A stretch of DNA of 64,000 bases from Ciceribacter thiooxidans (lineage in GTDB: Bacteria; Pseudomonadota; Alphaproteobacteria; Rhizobiales; Rhizobiaceae), in contig NZ_CP059896.1 in assembly GCF_014126615.1 (NCBI RefSeq), positions 1,746,501 to 1,810,500 of the forward strand, given 5' to 3'. The notes beneath the pieces are model-generated. The model saw only the letters and a list, made by a program, of their open reading frames with translations. It did no database searches and had not been told where the DNA came from. Positions 8,661 through 18,972 of the stretch are shown here, one piece after another (within the stretch, counting starts at the first letter, position 1; each line of letters starts with the position of its first letter). The position numbers and the translations under genes were made by a program.

Positions 8661-10991
8661 TCAGAACTGGTTCGCCATGCTGAAGCGGAAGTTCTGAACC
8701 TTGTCGAAGTCTTCCTTGACGACCGGCACGGCGTAATCGAACCGCAATGGCCCGAACGGCGATACCCAGACGATACCGGCACCGACGGACGCGCGCCACG
8801 ACAGGTCCGTTCCGACGGCACCTGCGCTATTGGCAACGTCGTTGCCGTAGAGCGTACCGGCATCGGCAAAGACCGCACCGCGCAGGTTGAAGTCCTGCGG
8901 AATGCCCGGCATCGGGAAGCTCGCTTCAGCCGAAGCCGTAAAGTACGTCGTACCGCCGAGCGCATCGCCGTTTGCCATACGCGGGCCGATACCGCTGCTT
9001 TCGAAGCCACGCAGGTCCTTGCCGCCGATCATGAACTGGTCGAAGACCTTGAGCGATCCATCGGTCGAGACCACGTGGCCACCACCGAGCGAGACCGAAC
9101 CGATGATGTCCATCTCGTCGGACAGACTGTGGAAATAACGGAAGCGTCCGTAGATCTTGTAGAAGTCGGAATCGCCACCGAGGCCGGCATATTCCTGCGT
9201 GACGTTCAGGTACATGCCTTCGCGCGCGATGATGCGGTCGTCCAGCGTGTTGTAGACCCAGGTATTGCCGATGATCGACTGCTTCCACGGGCTGCCGTCC
9301 ACCAAATCCTGATAGGGAGCCGAAAGCGCTGCGTATTCCGAAGCGCTCGCGCTGTAGTCGATCTTCTTGTAGGTATACTTCAGCGTCGTCGCCAGATCTT
9401 CAGTGATCGGCGCCGTCACACGAACGGTACCGCCCTGCTCATCGTAATCATAGTTGTCATTGCTGCTGGTCGAGTTCTTGAAGAGATCGAAGCCGGCTGC
9501 GAGGCGGTAACCGAGGAAATACGGCTCGGTGAATGAGAAGTTGTAGCTACGGGCATTCTGGAAGCCGCCACCGGCCGCCAGGCGGATGAACTGGCCGCGA
9601 CCGAGGAAGTTCTTCTCTTCGATCGAAGCTTCGAGCACGAAGCCGTCACCACCGACGGAGTAGCCGGCGCCGATACCGAACGAACCGGTCGGCTGATCCT
9701 CGACTTCCACGACGACGACGACACGGTCCGGAGCACTGCCCGGCGCAGTCGAGATATTGACCGTCGTAAAGTAACCGAGCGCTTCAAGACGGCGCTTGGC
9801 AGCCGAAATGGTTTCCTGGTTGAAGGCGTCGCCTTCACTGATGTCGAACTCGCGACGGATGACGTAGTCACGCGTACGGGTGTTGCCGCGAATCTCGACG
9901 CGTTCGACGTAGGCGCGCTCGCCCTGATCGACGAGATAGGTGACGCCGATCGTATTGTTTTCGAAATTGCGGTCGCCGCGCGGGACGACGCGCGCAAACG
10001 GATACCCTTCCGACGAGACGCGACGGGAGATCGCCTCCATCGACTTCTGAACATCCTTGGCGCTGTAGGTGTCGCCGGCACGCGACTCGACGTAGCGCTT
10101 CAGTTCTTCGCCATCGACGCCTTCGACGGTCGATTCGACGTTGATGTCGCCGAACTTGTAGCGCTCGCCTTCATCGACGGTCAGCGTAATCGTGTACTCG
10201 TTGCCGGCCTCGTTCAGGGACACATCGGAGGAAACGACGCGGAAGTCGGCATAGCCGTGATTGTAGTAGAACTGGCGCAGCGCCTCTTCGTCGGCGCGCA
10301 GCTTGTCCTCGTTGTAAACGTCGCGACGGGTCAGGAACGACAGCATGTTCGAGCGCTTCGTCTGGATGACCGAAGCAAGGCGACCGTCGCTGTAGGCCTG
10401 ATTGCCGACGAAGTTGATCTGCGAAATCTTGGTGCGCTCACCTTCATTGATCACGAAGGCAAGATTGACGCGCCCCTCGCCCACTTCGGCGACCTGGGTC
10501 GTCACTTCGACATCGCTGCGGCCGATCGCGGAATAGGCTTCCTTGATGCGCTGGATATCGGCGGTGATGAGGCTTTCGCTGTAAGGGCCGAGCGACTGCG
10601 TCTGCACGACCGTCTGCAGCTTGTCGTCCTTGATTTTGCGGTTGCCGTTGAAGACGACCTGATTGACCAGCTTGTTTTCCACGACGGAAACCACAAGCGT
10701 GCCGCCGGAGACGGAAATCCGCACGTCGGAGAAGAATCCGGTCTCATAAAGACGCTTCACGGACTCGTCGATATCCGCATTCGAGAAGCTCTTGCCCGGT
10801 CTGATGGTGATGTTGGAACGCACAGCTTCGACACCGACACGCTGGGCACCACGGACATCGATACGCTGAATGACCGCCGCTTCGGCAACAACCGCCGATG
10901 CGAGAAAGGCGACACCTGCGCCAGATGAAACAACACCAGCAGACAACGCGACCGCCGATACTGCGTTCAAAAACTTTGAACCAGCCTTCAT
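8661..10991 (-). CDS. bamA: Outer membrane protein assembly factor BamA
   Basis: This 776-residue Omp85-family protein inserts beta-barrel proteins into the outer membrane. A signal peptide (about residues 1-38) is followed by five POTRA repeats beginning near IQRIDVRGAQRVGVEAV. The C-terminal barrel contains GPLRFDYAVPV and ends in Phe (SMANQF), the usual outer-membrane terminal signature. I chose the ATG at 10991 because it starts the signal peptide with MKAGSKFLNA. An in-frame ATG 8 codons upstream is less likely. The 194-bp gap to rseP contains no gene and probably holds a promoter. Confidence 0.96.
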   Translation of the reverse strand: MKAGSKFLNAVSAVALSAGVVSSGAGVAFLASAVVAEAAVIQRIDVRGAQRVGVEAVRSNITIRPGKSFSNADIDESVKRLYETGFFSDVRISVSGGTLVVSVVENKLVNQVVFNGNRKIKDDKLQTVVQTQSLGPYSESLITADIQRIKEAYSAIGRSDVEVTTQVAEVGEGRVNLAFVINEGERTKISQINFVGNQAYSDGRLASVIQTKRSNMLSFLTRRDVYNEDKLRADEEALRQFYYNHGYADFRVVSSDVSLNEAGNEYTITLTVDEGERYKFGDINVESTVEGVDGEELKRYVESRAGDTYSAKDVQKSMEAISRRVSSEGYPFARVVPRGDRNFENNTIGVTYLVDQGERAYVERVEIRGNTRTRDYVIRREFDISEGDAFNQETISAAKRRLEALGYFTTVNISTAPGSAPDRVVVVVEVEDQPTGSFGIGAGYSVGGDGFVLEASIEEKNFLGRGQFIRLAAGGGFQNARSYNFSFTEPYFLGYRLAAGFDLFKNSTSSNDNYDYDEQGGTVRVTAPITEDLATTLKYTYKKIDYSASASEYAALSAPYQDLVDGSPWKQSIIGNTWVYNTLDDRIIAREGMYLNVTQEYAGLGGDSDFYKIYGRFRYFHSLSDEMDIIGSVSLGGGHVVSTDGSLKVFDQFMIGGKDLRGFESSGIGPRMANGDALGGTTYFTASAEASFPMPGIPQDFNLRGAVFADAGTLYGNDVANSAGAVGTDLSWRASVGAGIVWVSPFGPLRFDYAVPVVKEDFDKVQNFRFSMANQF

Positions 10992-11185
10992 GTGTATTTC
11001 CAACCTTCTTCCCAATGTCCCGCAGCCGTATGCCGACTCCGGCCCGTGAGTGGTTTTAACGGGTTTTACCCTACAAGCAAGTGTGGACGTTAATTTCTAT
11101 TTACTTCGTTTGTATCCGTGACCCAATCGCCACTACGAGTTTGAATCATCGTAAACAAATCGTATCGCACCTTTCAAGGAGGCCC

Positions 11186-12316
11186 TCATCCGATCAGCCG
11201 GCTGATGTCGTTCCACGTCGCGAAAACCATCAGTGAAAGGATCATCGCCAACCCGATCCGGAACGCAATTTCCTGGGCCGCCGCCCCGACCGGTTTCCCG
11301 CGCAGGGCCTCAAGCGCGTAGAGCACCAGATGGCCTCCGTCAAGGACCGGAACTGGCATCAAATTCAATAGTCCAAGCGAAACCGACAACACGGCCGCAA
11401 GATTGAGCAGAGCCAGAACGCCGAGTGTGGCCATCTGGCCGGACGCCTGCACCACCCGGACCGGCCCGCCGAGCTGGTCGGCATTCATCCGTCCTGCGAA
11501 CATGTTTCCAATATAATCGACGGTTCCGGTAACGATATGCCAGGTCTGGCGGAAACCTTCTCCCACGGCCTGCACCGGCGACAGCGGCTCGATGCGGAAA
11601 TTGCCGCTGTCCTTGTTGGTGACGATGCCGATCTGGCCCACTTCCATCGTGTTGCCGAAGCGATCGGTCGTCACCGTCCGGCGAGGCACCATTTCGAGAT
11701 CCAGCAGGCTCCCGTCACGCTTTACGGTCACGACAACCGGGATTTCCGGCCGCATGGTGATGTAGCGAACGACGTCGTCGAACGTCTCTACCTTGGAACC
11801 GTCCAGCGCCACCAGCAGGTCCCCCGGCTTGACACCCGCGGCCTCCGCAGCACTCTCCGCCTTCACCTCGGCAACCACCGGATCGGCGACCGGCTTGCCA
11901 TAGGCTCCGAAGATTGCCGCGAAGATCACGATCGCGAGTATGAAATTGGCGATCGGTCCGGCGGCGACGGTGATCGCGCGCTTCCACAGCCGGGCACCGG
12001 CAAGCGTCTGTTCCCGCTCCGCCGGAGTGAGACCGTCCAGCTCTCCGCCCGGACGGCTTGCCGCATCGGCATCGCCGAAGAACCGGACATAGCCGCCGAG
12101 CGGGATGGCGGAAATCTTCCAGCGCGTTCCGTGCTTGTCGGTATAGCCAACCAGCTCGGGGCCGAAGCCGACGGAAAAGGCGAGAATGCGGATGCCGGAC
12201 CAGCGCCCGGCGAGATAGTGCCCCATTTCATGCACGAAGACGAGCAGGGACAGGATGATCACATAGGGCAGGATGTAGCCCGTGAGAAATCCAAAAAATG
12301 CCGTGATCTGATCCAT
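11186..12316 (-). CDS. rseP: Site-2 metalloprotease RseP
   Basis: This 376-residue intramembrane zinc protease performs regulated intramembrane proteolysis of anti-sigma factors and signal peptides. The zinc motif HEMGH lies in the first transmembrane segment. A periplasmic PDZ domain contains AAEAAGVKPGDLLVALDG, and the second active-site segment is PVPVLDGGHL. It lies between cdsA (24-base gap) and bamA. Neighbouring lineages often carry dxr between cdsA and rseP, but it is absent here. Confidence 0.95.
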   Translation of the reverse strand: MDQITAFFGFLTGYILPYVIILSLLVFVHEMGHYLAGRWSGIRILAFSVGFGPELVGYTDKHGTRWKISAIPLGGYVRFFGDADAASRPGGELDGLTPAEREQTLAGARLWKRAITVAAGPIANFILAIVIFAAIFGAYGKPVADPVVAEVKAESAAEAAGVKPGDLLVALDGSKVETFDDVVRYITMRPEIPVVVTVKRDGSLLDLEMVPRRTVTTDRFGNTMEVGQIGIVTNKDSGNFRIEPLSPVQAVGEGFRQTWHIVTGTVDYIGNMFAGRMNADQLGGPVRVVQASGQMATLGVLALLNLAAVLSVSLGLLNLMPVPVLDGGHLVLYALEALRGKPVGAAAQEIAFRIGLAMILSLMVFATWNDISRLIG

Positions 12317-12340
12317 TTCCGCTCCCTTTGATGGTTTGCG

Positions 12341-13174
12341 TCAGAGGCCGAGCAGGAAGCCGCCGAGCGAGTCTATTCCGGCGCCGGTGACCGCCGAATA
12401 GCCGACAGCCAGAAGGAAAGCCGAAAAACAGGCAAAAACAAGTCCGTCCACGCGGTCCATGACTCCGCCGTGTCCCGGAATGATCCGTCCGGAATCCTTC
12501 ACGCCGAAGCGACGCTTTATGAAGGATTCGAAAAGGTCGCCGATCTGGCTCGATACAGAGAGGGCGAAGGCTACGGCCGGCACCCACAGCGCGATACCCT
12601 GGAAATAGGTAAGCACGACGGCAACGCCACCGGCAACCCCTGCTATCGTACCACCGATAGCACCGGACCAGGTCTTACCGGGCGATATTCTCGGCGCCAG
12701 TTTCGGCCCGCCGAAGGCGCGGCCGACGAAATAGGCGAGAATATCAGTGCCCCAGACGACGGCAAAGACGAAGAGCATCGCAACGAAGCCTGGCGAATCC
12801 TCGCCGCGGATCGCCGACAGCGAAATCGCGCTCAAGCCGGCGTAGAGGACGCCTCCGGGCTGCCACCAGCTCCATCGGCCGGCGATTGCCGGCAGCGCCG
12901 CCGTCAACACGAGCCCGGCGAAGAGCGGAACCGCCATTTCTCCGGAGGTCAGCAACAATGTTGCCGTGACCGCGAGAATAGAGAACCATCCCCATGCGTT
13001 GCCTCGCACGCTCTTTTCGGCGAGCCGCGTTATCATCGACCATTCGTAATAGACGAGCAGACCGATCACAGAGGCGACGGCGCGAAAGGCAAGGCCGCCG
13101 ACCCAGGTCGCGGCCAGCACGATCGCGGCAAGGACGATCGCCGAATAAATGCGAAGACGGAGTTCACGGGTCAT
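12341..13174 (-). CDS. cdsA: Phosphatidate cytidylyltransferase CdsA
   Basis: This 277-residue polytopic membrane enzyme makes CDP-diacylglycerol, the precursor of all membrane phospholipids. The CdsA signature near the C-terminus is clear: KRRFGVKDSGRIIPGHGG followed by the MDRVDGL motif. Several hydrophobic helices precede it. The ATG is 2 bases after the uppS stop, so the two are cotranslated. Confidence 0.95.
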   Translation of the reverse strand: MTRELRLRIYSAIVLAAIVLAATWVGGLAFRAVASVIGLLVYYEWSMITRLAEKSVRGNAWGWFSILAVTATLLLTSGEMAVPLFAGLVLTAALPAIAGRWSWWQPGGVLYAGLSAISLSAIRGEDSPGFVAMLFVFAVVWGTDILAYFVGRAFGGPKLAPRISPGKTWSGAIGGTIAGVAGGVAVVLTYFQGIALWVPAVAFALSVSSQIGDLFESFIKRRFGVKDSGRIIPGHGGVMDRVDGLVFACFSAFLLAVGYSAVTGAGIDSLGGFLLGL

Positions 13175-13176
13175 CG

Positions 13177-13920
13177 TTACGAGCTCACCGCCACGGGCGT
13201 GGCCGAGAGCCCGCCAAATCGCCGGTCACGTGCCGAATAGCGATCGAGTGCCGAAAAGAAGATTTCGCGTGTGAAATCAGGCCAGTATTCCGGCACGAAC
13301 ATAAGTTCAGCATAGGCCGCCTGCCACAGCAGGAAATTGGAGAGCCGCTCCTCGCCGCTGGTGCGGATAACGAGATCCGGATCCGGAATGCCGGCGGTGT
13401 CGAGCCTGTCGTTGATCATCTGCGCGTCGACATCCGACGGCTGCAGACGGCCTGCCTGGACGTCCGCGGCGATGCCCGCGCAAGCTCGTGCGATCTCGTC
13501 CCGCGAGCCGTAGTTGAAGGCGATGATCAAGGTCAGCGCACGATTGGCACGCGTCGTCTCTTCAGCCTCGAGCAGGAGCAGGCGGATGTCGTCGCGCAGG
13601 TGCACGCGGTCGCCGATCACCCGGATGCGCACGCCCTTGCGGTGAAGTTCGGCAAGGTCGCGCTGCACGAAGGTCTTCAGAAGGCCGAAGAGGTCGTTGA
13701 CCTCAGCCTGTGGACGCCGCCAGTTCTCCGAGGAAAAGGCGAAGAGCGTCAGATATTTGACGTCCGCATCGGCGGCTGCCTGCACGACCTCACGGACCGC
13801 TTCGACCCCCTTGCGGTGCCCGACCGCCCGCGGCAGACCGCGCGCGTTCGCCCAGCGACCGTTGCCATCCATGATGATCGCAACGTGCTGCGGGGTAGCG
13901 CGGTTCTCGGATGTGGACAT
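13177..13920 (-). CDS. uppS: Undecaprenyl diphosphate synthase UppS
   Basis: This 247-residue cis-prenyltransferase makes the C55 lipid carrier for peptidoglycan and O-antigen. The catalytic MDGNGRWA motif is near residue 17, followed by [11 protein letters not shown], the FSSENWRRP motif and the C-terminal [15 protein letters not shown] segment. It lies between frr and cdsA, as in most alphaproteobacteria. Confidence 0.96.
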   Translation of the reverse strand: MSTSENRATPQHVAIIMDGNGRWANARGLPRAVGHRKGVEAVREVVQAAADADVKYLTLFAFSSENWRRPQAEVNDLFGLLKTFVQRDLAELHRKGVRIRVIGDRVHLRDDIRLLLLEAEETTRANRALTLIIAFNYGSRDEIARACAGIAADVQAGRLQPSDVDAQMINDRLDTAGIPDPDLVIRTSGEERLSNFLLWQAAYAELMFVPEYWPDFTREIFFSALDRYSARDRRFGGLSATPVAVSS

Positions 13921-13967
13921 GTTCGATCCGGTTCTCCGTTCGGCAGGACGACAGGGACGGCGCGCCC

Positions 13968-14528
13968 TCAGACCTGCATGATTTCCTTTTCCTTCTCCAC
14001 GAGCAAGCGGTCGACCTCAGAAATAGTATCGTCGGTCATCTTTTGCACTCTGTCCGACTGCGCGCGGCTCTCGTCCTGACCGATAACGCCGTCCTTCTCG
14101 GCCTTTTTAAGGCCGTCCATACCGTCGCGACGCACGTGGCGCACGGCGACCTTCGCCTTCTCGGCGTAGTCGTGGGCGATCTTCACCAGCGACTTGCGGC
14201 GCTCCTCGTTCAGTTCCGGCAGCGGAATACGGAGGTTCTGGCCGTCGATGATCGGATTGAGGCCGAGATTCGATTCGCGGATCGCCCGGTCGACGGCCCC
14301 CACCATCGACTTGTCCCAGATGGAAACGCCGAGCATGCGCGGCTCCGGGACGGTGATGTTCGCGACCTGATTGAGCGGTACCCGCGAGCCGTAGGCTTCC
14401 ACCTGGACCGGATCAAGCAGGTTGGACGAAGCGCGTCCGGTGCGCAGCGACGCAATGTCGTGCTTGAAAGCGTTGATTGCGCCTTCCATCCGGCGCTTCA
14501 GATCGTTGAGATCAACCTCTGCAGTCAT
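13968..14528 (-). CDS. frr: Ribosome recycling factor
   Basis: This 186-residue protein works with EF-G to split post-termination ribosomes. Family blocks are [21 protein letters not shown] at the N-terminus (helical bundle; LRTGRAS hallmark) and [15 protein letters not shown] in the second half. The ATG at 14528 is preceded by AGGAGT at good spacing and gives the normal family length. Upstream in-frame codons would give an unusual 36-residue extension. Confidence 0.96.
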   Translation of the reverse strand: MTAEVDLNDLKRRMEGAINAFKHDIASLRTGRASSNLLDPVQVEAYGSRVPLNQVANITVPEPRMLGVSIWDKSMVGAVDRAIRESNLGLNPIIDGQNLRIPLPELNEERRKSLVKIAHDYAEKAKVAVRHVRRDGMDGLKKAEKDGVIGQDESRAQSDRVQKMTDDTISEVDRLLVEKEKEIMQV

Positions 14529-14586
14529 GATCATACTCCTGTAGTCGATATGGCCGGCAGCCTGGAGAAGGAATGCCCCGGCGTTT

Positions 14587-15309
14587 TCAGGTATCGGAAA
14601 CGACCGTCTTCCTGCCGCCGCCGGCGAGAATGTCACGGAACCCGCCCTTTTCGTGGATGGAGAAGACGATGATCGGAATGTGGTTTTCGCGTGCCAGCGC
14701 GACGGCGGCGACGTCCATTACCGCAAGGCCCTTCTGGAGAACCTCGTCATGGGTCAGCGTTTCGAAGCGGGTGGCCGACGGATCCTTCTTCGGATCGGCC
14801 GAATAGATGCCGTCCACCTGGGTTCCCTTGAAGATCGCCTCGGCGCCCATTTCGGCGGCACGGAGCGCGGCAGCCGAATCGGTCGTGAAGAAGGGATTGC
14901 CGGTGCCGCCCGCGAAGATGACCACGCGGCCGAGCGAAAGGTGGTAGAGCGTCGCGCGCTGCGAAAAGCTCTCGCAGATTTCGGGCATGGCGATGGCCGA
15001 AAGCACTACCGTGTCGATGTCGAGTTTGCGGAGCGAGGTTGCCAGCGCCAGAGCGTTGATCACGGTCGCGAGCATGCCCATGTGGTCGCCGGTCACCCGG
15101 TCGCCCCCCTTGGAGGCCACAGCGACGCCGCGGAAGATGTTTCCGCCGCCAACCACGACGCCGACCTCCACACCCATGGCCCGCGCTTCGGCGATATCGG
15201 AGGCGATACGGTCCGCCACCGCCACATCGATACCGAAACCCTGGCTACCCATCAGGGCTTCGCCGGAGGCTTTCAGAAGAACGCGTTTATAGAGAGGTGC
15301 GGAAGGCAT
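14587..15309 (-). CDS. pyrH: Uridylate kinase PyrH
   Basis: This 240-residue amino-acid-kinase-fold enzyme phosphorylates UMP to UDP. Motifs include [15 protein letters not shown], the [16 protein letters not shown] nucleotide loop and [20 protein letters not shown]. The ATG at 15309 is directly preceded by AAGGAGCG, which decides the start. A hairpin between tsf and pyrH suggests pyrH starts its own transcript, leading into frr, uppS and cdsA. Confidence 0.96.
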   Translation of the reverse strand: MPSAPLYKRVLLKASGEALMGSQGFGIDVAVADRIASDIAEARAMGVEVGVVVGGGNIFRGVAVASKGGDRVTGDHMGMLATVINALALATSLRKLDIDTVVLSAIAMPEICESFSQRATLYHLSLGRVVIFAGGTGNPFFTTDSAAALRAAEMGAEAIFKGTQVDGIYSADPKKDPSATRFETLTHDEVLQKGLAVMDVAAVALARENHIPIIVFSIHEKGGFRDILAGGGRKTVVSDT

Positions 15310-15346
15310 GATCGCTCCTTGAATGACTAGATGCCGGATACACGAA

Positions 15347-15372
15347 GGGCATCGCGTTGTCACGCGATGCCC
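15347..15372 (-). terminator. Strong hairpin between tsf and pyrH
   Basis: GGGCATCGCG and CGCGATGCCC form a perfect 10-bp stem with a 6-base loop, 32 bases past the tsf stop. On the minus strand the following bases are TTCGTG, a weak U-tract, so it may attenuate or end the rpsB-tsf transcript before pyrH. Confidence 0.6.
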
Positions 15373-15404
15373 ATGTTTTTCCCAATGAAGGACGAAAGGG
15401 CGGA

Positions 15405-16331
15405 TCAGCCCTTGGCAGCGGCTGCGACTTCGGCGGCGAAGTCGGAGGCTTCCTTCTCGACGCCTTCGCCGAGCAGCAGGCGAGCCATGCCGGTGACTTC
15501 GATAGGCGCGCCGACTTCCTTCTCGGCTTCCTTGATCGCAGCGCCGACGGTCAGGTCGGGATTGATGACGAAGGCCTGGGACAGCAGCGCGACTTCTTCG
15601 AAGAACTTGCGCATGCGGCCTTCGACCATCTTCTCGATGATGTTGTCCGGCTTGCCGGAAGCGCGGGACTGCTCGATGAAGACGTTGCGTTCGCGTTCGG
15701 CGACGGCGGCGTCGACTTCCTCGGCACGGATCGCGAGCGGGTTGGTGGCGGCGATGTGCATGGCGACCTGGCGACCGATGGCGTTCAGCGCATCCTTGTT
15801 GCCGGTGGACTTCAGCGCGACCAGCACGCCGAGCTTGCCGAGACCGTCGGCAACGGCGTTGTGGACGTAGGTGGAGACAACGCCGTCTTCGACGGAAAGC
15901 AGGGTCGCGCGACGCAGCGTCATATTTTCGCCGATGGTGGCGATCGCGTCCTTCAGGCTTTCGGCGACGGACTTGCCGGTTGCCGGGTAGGCGGCGGCGG
16001 CAATCGCGTCAACCGAACCGTCGGTCGAAAGTGCAACGCCGGCAATGCCACGAACGAGGTCCTGGAAGGCGTCGTTACGGGCGACGAAGTCGGTCTCGGA
16101 GTTCAATTCGACGACGACGGCCTTGGTGCCGGCGCTGGCGATGCCGATGAGACCTTCCGCTGCGGTGCGGCCGGACTTCTTGTCAGCCTTCGCGATGCCC
16201 TTGGCGCGCAGCCAGTCGATGGCGGCTTCCATGTCGCCGTTGTTCTCGGCGAGGGCCTTCTTGCAATCCATCATGCCTGCGCCGCTCTTTTCGCGCAGTT
16301 CCTTCACCATTGCAGCAGTGATCTCGGTCAT
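15405..16331 (-). CDS. tsf: Translation elongation factor Ts
   Basis: This 308-residue guanine-nucleotide exchange factor recycles EF-Tu. The N-terminal UBA-like domain contains the TSF signature [19 protein letters not shown], and the core contains [14 protein letters not shown]. It follows rpsB after 261 bases, a wide gap for this pair, containing a stable hairpin. Confidence 0.97.
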   Translation of the reverse strand: MTEITAAMVKELREKSGAGMMDCKKALAENNGDMEAAIDWLRAKGIAKADKKSGRTAAEGLIGIASAGTKAVVVELNSETDFVARNDAFQDLVRGIAGVALSTDGSVDAIAAAAYPATGKSVAESLKDAIATIGENMTLRRATLLSVEDGVVSTYVHNAVADGLGKLGVLVALKSTGNKDALNAIGRQVAMHIAATNPLAIRAEEVDAAVAERERNVFIEQSRASGKPDNIIEKMVEGRMRKFFEEVALLSQAFVINPDLTVGAAIKEAEKEVGAPIEVTGMARLLLGEGVEKEASDFAAEVAAAAKG

Positions 16332-16508
16332 TGTTTGCCTCTTGTCGGTTCAAGCGGTGCGCCCGCCCCGAAACGACGGAAGGCGCCCTGTTTGGGGCAC
16401 GAACTGTACCCGGAAGTATGACAACGTGATGAAGCGGTGCCATCACGATAATAAACTCTGGTGACTATCGCGGCGGCGAGTTCGAAACGTCCGCGCTGCA
16501 AAGGAACA

Positions 16509-16537
16509 GGCCGCCACCAGCATTGCTGAGAGCGGCC
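16509..16537 (-). terminator. Hairpin in the rpsB-tsf intergenic region
   Basis: On the minus strand GGCCGC and GCGGCC form an outer stem, with an inner CAGC-AAT-GCTG stem nested inside. It lies 56 bases past the rpsB stop. There is no real U-tract, so it is more likely an attenuator or RNA-processing hairpin separating rpsB and tsf levels than a full terminator. Confidence 0.4.
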
Positions 16538-16592
16538 CCGTCCCGTCAGGAAAACGCGGCGACAACCAAAAAGGCTCCGCCGCTCGCCATCG

Positions 16593-17360
16593 TCAGGCGC
16601 CGGCTTCGTCTTCGAGCGCCGGCTCGATCGGAGCTTCGGCGGAAGCGCCGATGTCACGACCGGAGGCACCCTGCTGACGTGCGATACCGTCGATGGCCGC
16701 GCGGGCGATCAGGTCGCAGTAGAGAGCGATGGCGCGCGAGGCGTCGTCGTTGCCGGGGATCGCGTAGTCGATCTGGTCCGGATCGCAGTTCGAGTCGATG
16801 ATAGCGACGACCGGGATACCCAGGCGCTTGGCTTCATCGATTGCGATCTTTTCCTTGTTGGTGTCGATGATGAACATCAGGTCCGGGGTGCCGCCCATAT
16901 CGCGGATACCGCCGAGAGCCTTGTTCAGCTTTTCGCGTTCGCGCTCGAGGTTGAGGCGTTCCTTCTTCGAATAGCCCTGGGCTTCCGAAGCGAGGATCTC
17001 GTCGAGCTTGCGCAGGCGCGCGATCGAGTTCGAAATGGTCTTCCAGTTGGTCAGCATGCCGCCGAGCCAGCGGGAGTTGACGTAGTACTGGGCCGAACGC
17101 TTTGCGCTGTCGGCGATCAGGTCGGAGGCCTGACGCTTCGTGCCGACGAACAGCACGCGACCGCCGCGAGCAACGGTGTCGGAAACGACCTGCAGGGCGC
17201 GCGAAAGCATCGGCACGGTCTGCGCGAGGTCGATGATGTGGATGTTGTTACGATCGCCGAAGATGTACGGCTTCATCTTCGGGTTCCAGCGGTGGGTCTG
17301 GTGGCCGAAGTGAACACCAGCTTCCAGAAGCTGGCGCATGCTGAAATCAGGCAATGCCAT
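16593..17360 (-). CDS. rpsB: 30S ribosomal protein S2
   Basis: This 255-residue small-subunit protein has the S2 signatures [19 protein letters not shown] and [19 protein letters not shown]. The last ~25 residues form an Ala/Glu-rich acidic tail seen in rhizobial S2. The ATG at 17360 gives the canonical start [15 protein letters not shown]. Longer in-frame starts run into the promoter region and were rejected. Confidence 0.97.
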   Translation of the reverse strand: MALPDFSMRQLLEAGVHFGHQTHRWNPKMKPYIFGDRNNIHIIDLAQTVPMLSRALQVVSDTVARGGRVLFVGTKRQASDLIADSAKRSAQYYVNSRWLGGMLTNWKTISNSIARLRKLDEILASEAQGYSKKERLNLEREREKLNKALGGIRDMGGTPDLMFIIDTNKEKIAIDEAKRLGIPVVAIIDSNCDPDQIDYAIPGNDDASRAIALYCDLIARAAIDGIARQQGASGRDIGASAEAPIEPALEDEAGA

Positions 17361-17481
17361 GCCTTTTTCTCCTTTTCCGGTTGAACCTCCGCAAGGCGAA
17401 CAGCACCCTCTTCGAGAATGCCACCGGCGGAAACGTCCGGATTTCTCCCGGACAATCCCATGCCTTACGTGTGGAATGCCG

Positions 17482-17514
17482 CTCGCCATATAGCGAGTTC
17501 GTCAGGAAATCAAG
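17482..17514 (-). promoter_or_regulatory. Candidate rpsB promoter with -10 inside an inverted repeat
   Basis: On the minus strand CTTGAT (17514-17509) and TATATG (17492-17487) resemble -35 and -10 boxes with a short 15-base spacer if TTGATT is used. The -10 hexamer is flanked exactly by CTCGC and GCGAG (17482-17497). The predicted start would leave a leader of more than 100 bases before rpsB, compatible with autogenous control. This is a sequence-similarity call only. Confidence 0.35.
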
Positions 17515-17559
17515 GCTTTTGTCGGCAAAGACCGTTTCGACGAACCGCTATGGGCAGGA

Positions 17560-18384
17560 CTACTTGCAGCCGCGGTCCTCGAGCATCTCCAATTTCGAGA
17601 GATGACCGCTCAGCGTGAAGTCGCCGTAGTCGAGGGTGAGGTCGCGGGTGACGCCATTCTCGTAGAGCTTGAAGGACTGGGTATAGACCGGCAACTGGTC
17701 TCCGGCCGTCTTGTCGTCGTAGTAGGCGATCGAGACCGGCCAGTACTTCGCCCGGGCCATTGCGCCGGCCTTTCCGGCGTCCGGTTCGTCCCTGCCCGGT
17801 TCGGTCGCATGGCCGACGATCGTCGTCGTCAGGTAGCTGCGGTCGCCGTCCTCCGAGCCGTCGAAGATGCGCGCCTCGAAAAAGGTCTCGCCCTTCCTCG
17901 CCCTGTCGATGACCTCCAGCATGTGTTCGGCCGGGAAGCGGCTGTCAGCAAGTTCCACCGCACGCTTGGCCGGACCGTCGATCTCGATCTTGACCCGGCC
18001 GTTCTCGTCCGCAGCCCTGCCCTTCACGTCCTTGTCGAGCTGGTCGTCGGTGAAGGACTTCGTTTCGAAGCGGAACCTGCCTTTGGCGATATCCTCGAAG
18101 GTGCGGCTCTGCTGGTCGGTTACCCGCACCTGTTCGCCTGTGTCGATTCGCGTCACGAAGCGGAAGTTGGTCGTGTAACCCTTGCACTCCGACCCGTCGA
18201 ACTCATAGACCATGCGGCCGCGTATTGCCTCGATGCCGGCCCGTTCGGAGGCTTCCTTCAACTCGACGTCGTAGACGGCCCTGTGGGGCGCCAAACGCCC
18301 GGCGGCAGCTTCCGCCCCGCTCGCCGCCCAACCGGCGGCTCCGAGGGTGGCTAGAGCGGCAACCGCATAGCTCGAGCGAAACAT
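17560..18384 (-). CDS. EipB-family periplasmic cell-envelope integrity protein (DUF1849)
   Basis: This 274-residue protein has an N-terminal signal peptide (about residues 1-26, ending GAEAA) and no other membrane segment, so it is periplasmic. It matches the DUF1849/EipB family described in Brucella, a beta-spiral protein needed for envelope stress resistance. The two conserved family cysteines, which form a disulfide, are visible in GSECKGY and at the extreme C-terminus (RGCK). It is divergent from ridA across about 120 bases. The molecular function of the family is not established. Confidence 0.85.
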   Translation of the reverse strand: MFRSSYAVAALATLGAAGWAASGAEAAAGRLAPHRAVYDVELKEASERAGIEAIRGRMVYEFDGSECKGYTTNFRFVTRIDTGEQVRVTDQQSRTFEDIAKGRFRFETKSFTDDQLDKDVKGRAADENGRVKIEIDGPAKRAVELADSRFPAEHMLEVIDRARKGETFFEARIFDGSEDGDRSYLTTTIVGHATEPGRDEPDAGKAGAMARAKYWPVSIAYYDDKTAGDQLPVYTQSFKLYENGVTRDLTLDYGDFTLSGHLSKLEMLEDRGCK

Positions 18385-18504
18385 TCAAAACCTCCTGTTG
18401 GACTGGCCGGGGATGATATAAGAACTGTCCCGGCGAAAGCGAGGCACGCCTTCGTGTAATGCAAGATTCTTTTTCGATGTTTACAACAAAACCGGGAAAC
18501 TAGA

Positions 18505-18972
18505 ATGTCCGAGACAATCGACAATCGTCTGGAAGCCATGGGTATCCGCCTGCCGGTCGCCGCCGCACCGGCTGCGAACTATGTTCCGTACGTCATCAGC
18601 GGCAACCTGCTTTACCTTTCCGGCCAGCTTCCCATGGAGGACGGCAAGATCGCCGTGACCGGCCTCGTCGGCGGCGACGTCGATCTCGCGGCTGCGCAGC
18701 GGGCCGCGGAACTCTGTGCCATCAACATCCTCGCACAGGCGAAAGCCGCGATCGGCGATCTCGGCCGTATCGCCCGCGTCATCAAGCTCAACGGGTTCGT
18801 CGCTTCGGCGCCCGGCTTCACCGAGCAGCATCTCGTGATCAACGGCGCCTCCAACCTCATCGCCAATGTTCTCGGAGACGCCGGCAAGCACGCCCGCGCC
18901 GCCGTCGGCATGGCCGCCCTGCCGCTGAATGCCGCCGTCGAGATCGACGCGATCCTGGAGATCGGCCAGTGA
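18505..18972 (+). CDS. RidA/YjgF family protein
   Basis: This 155-residue protein of the Rid family (longer YjgF-like group) is rich in the family blocks LYLSGQLPMEDGKI and ARVIKLNGFVASAPGFTEQH. RidA enzymes hydrolyse reactive enamine/imine intermediates released by PLP enzymes. The conserved Arg of the archetypal RidA C-terminal motif is not evident, since the C-terminus reads MAALPLNAAVEIDAILE. Imine-deaminase activity is therefore uncertain. Its TGA overlaps the GTG of the next gene, giving a coupled pair. Confidence 0.85.
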   Translation: MSETIDNRLEAMGIRLPVAAAPAANYVPYVISGNLLYLSGQLPMEDGKIAVTGLVGGDVDLAAAQRAAELCAINILAQAKAAIGDLGRIARVIKLNGFVASAPGFTEQHLVINGASNLIANVLGDAGKHARAAVGMAALPLNAAVEIDAILEIGQ

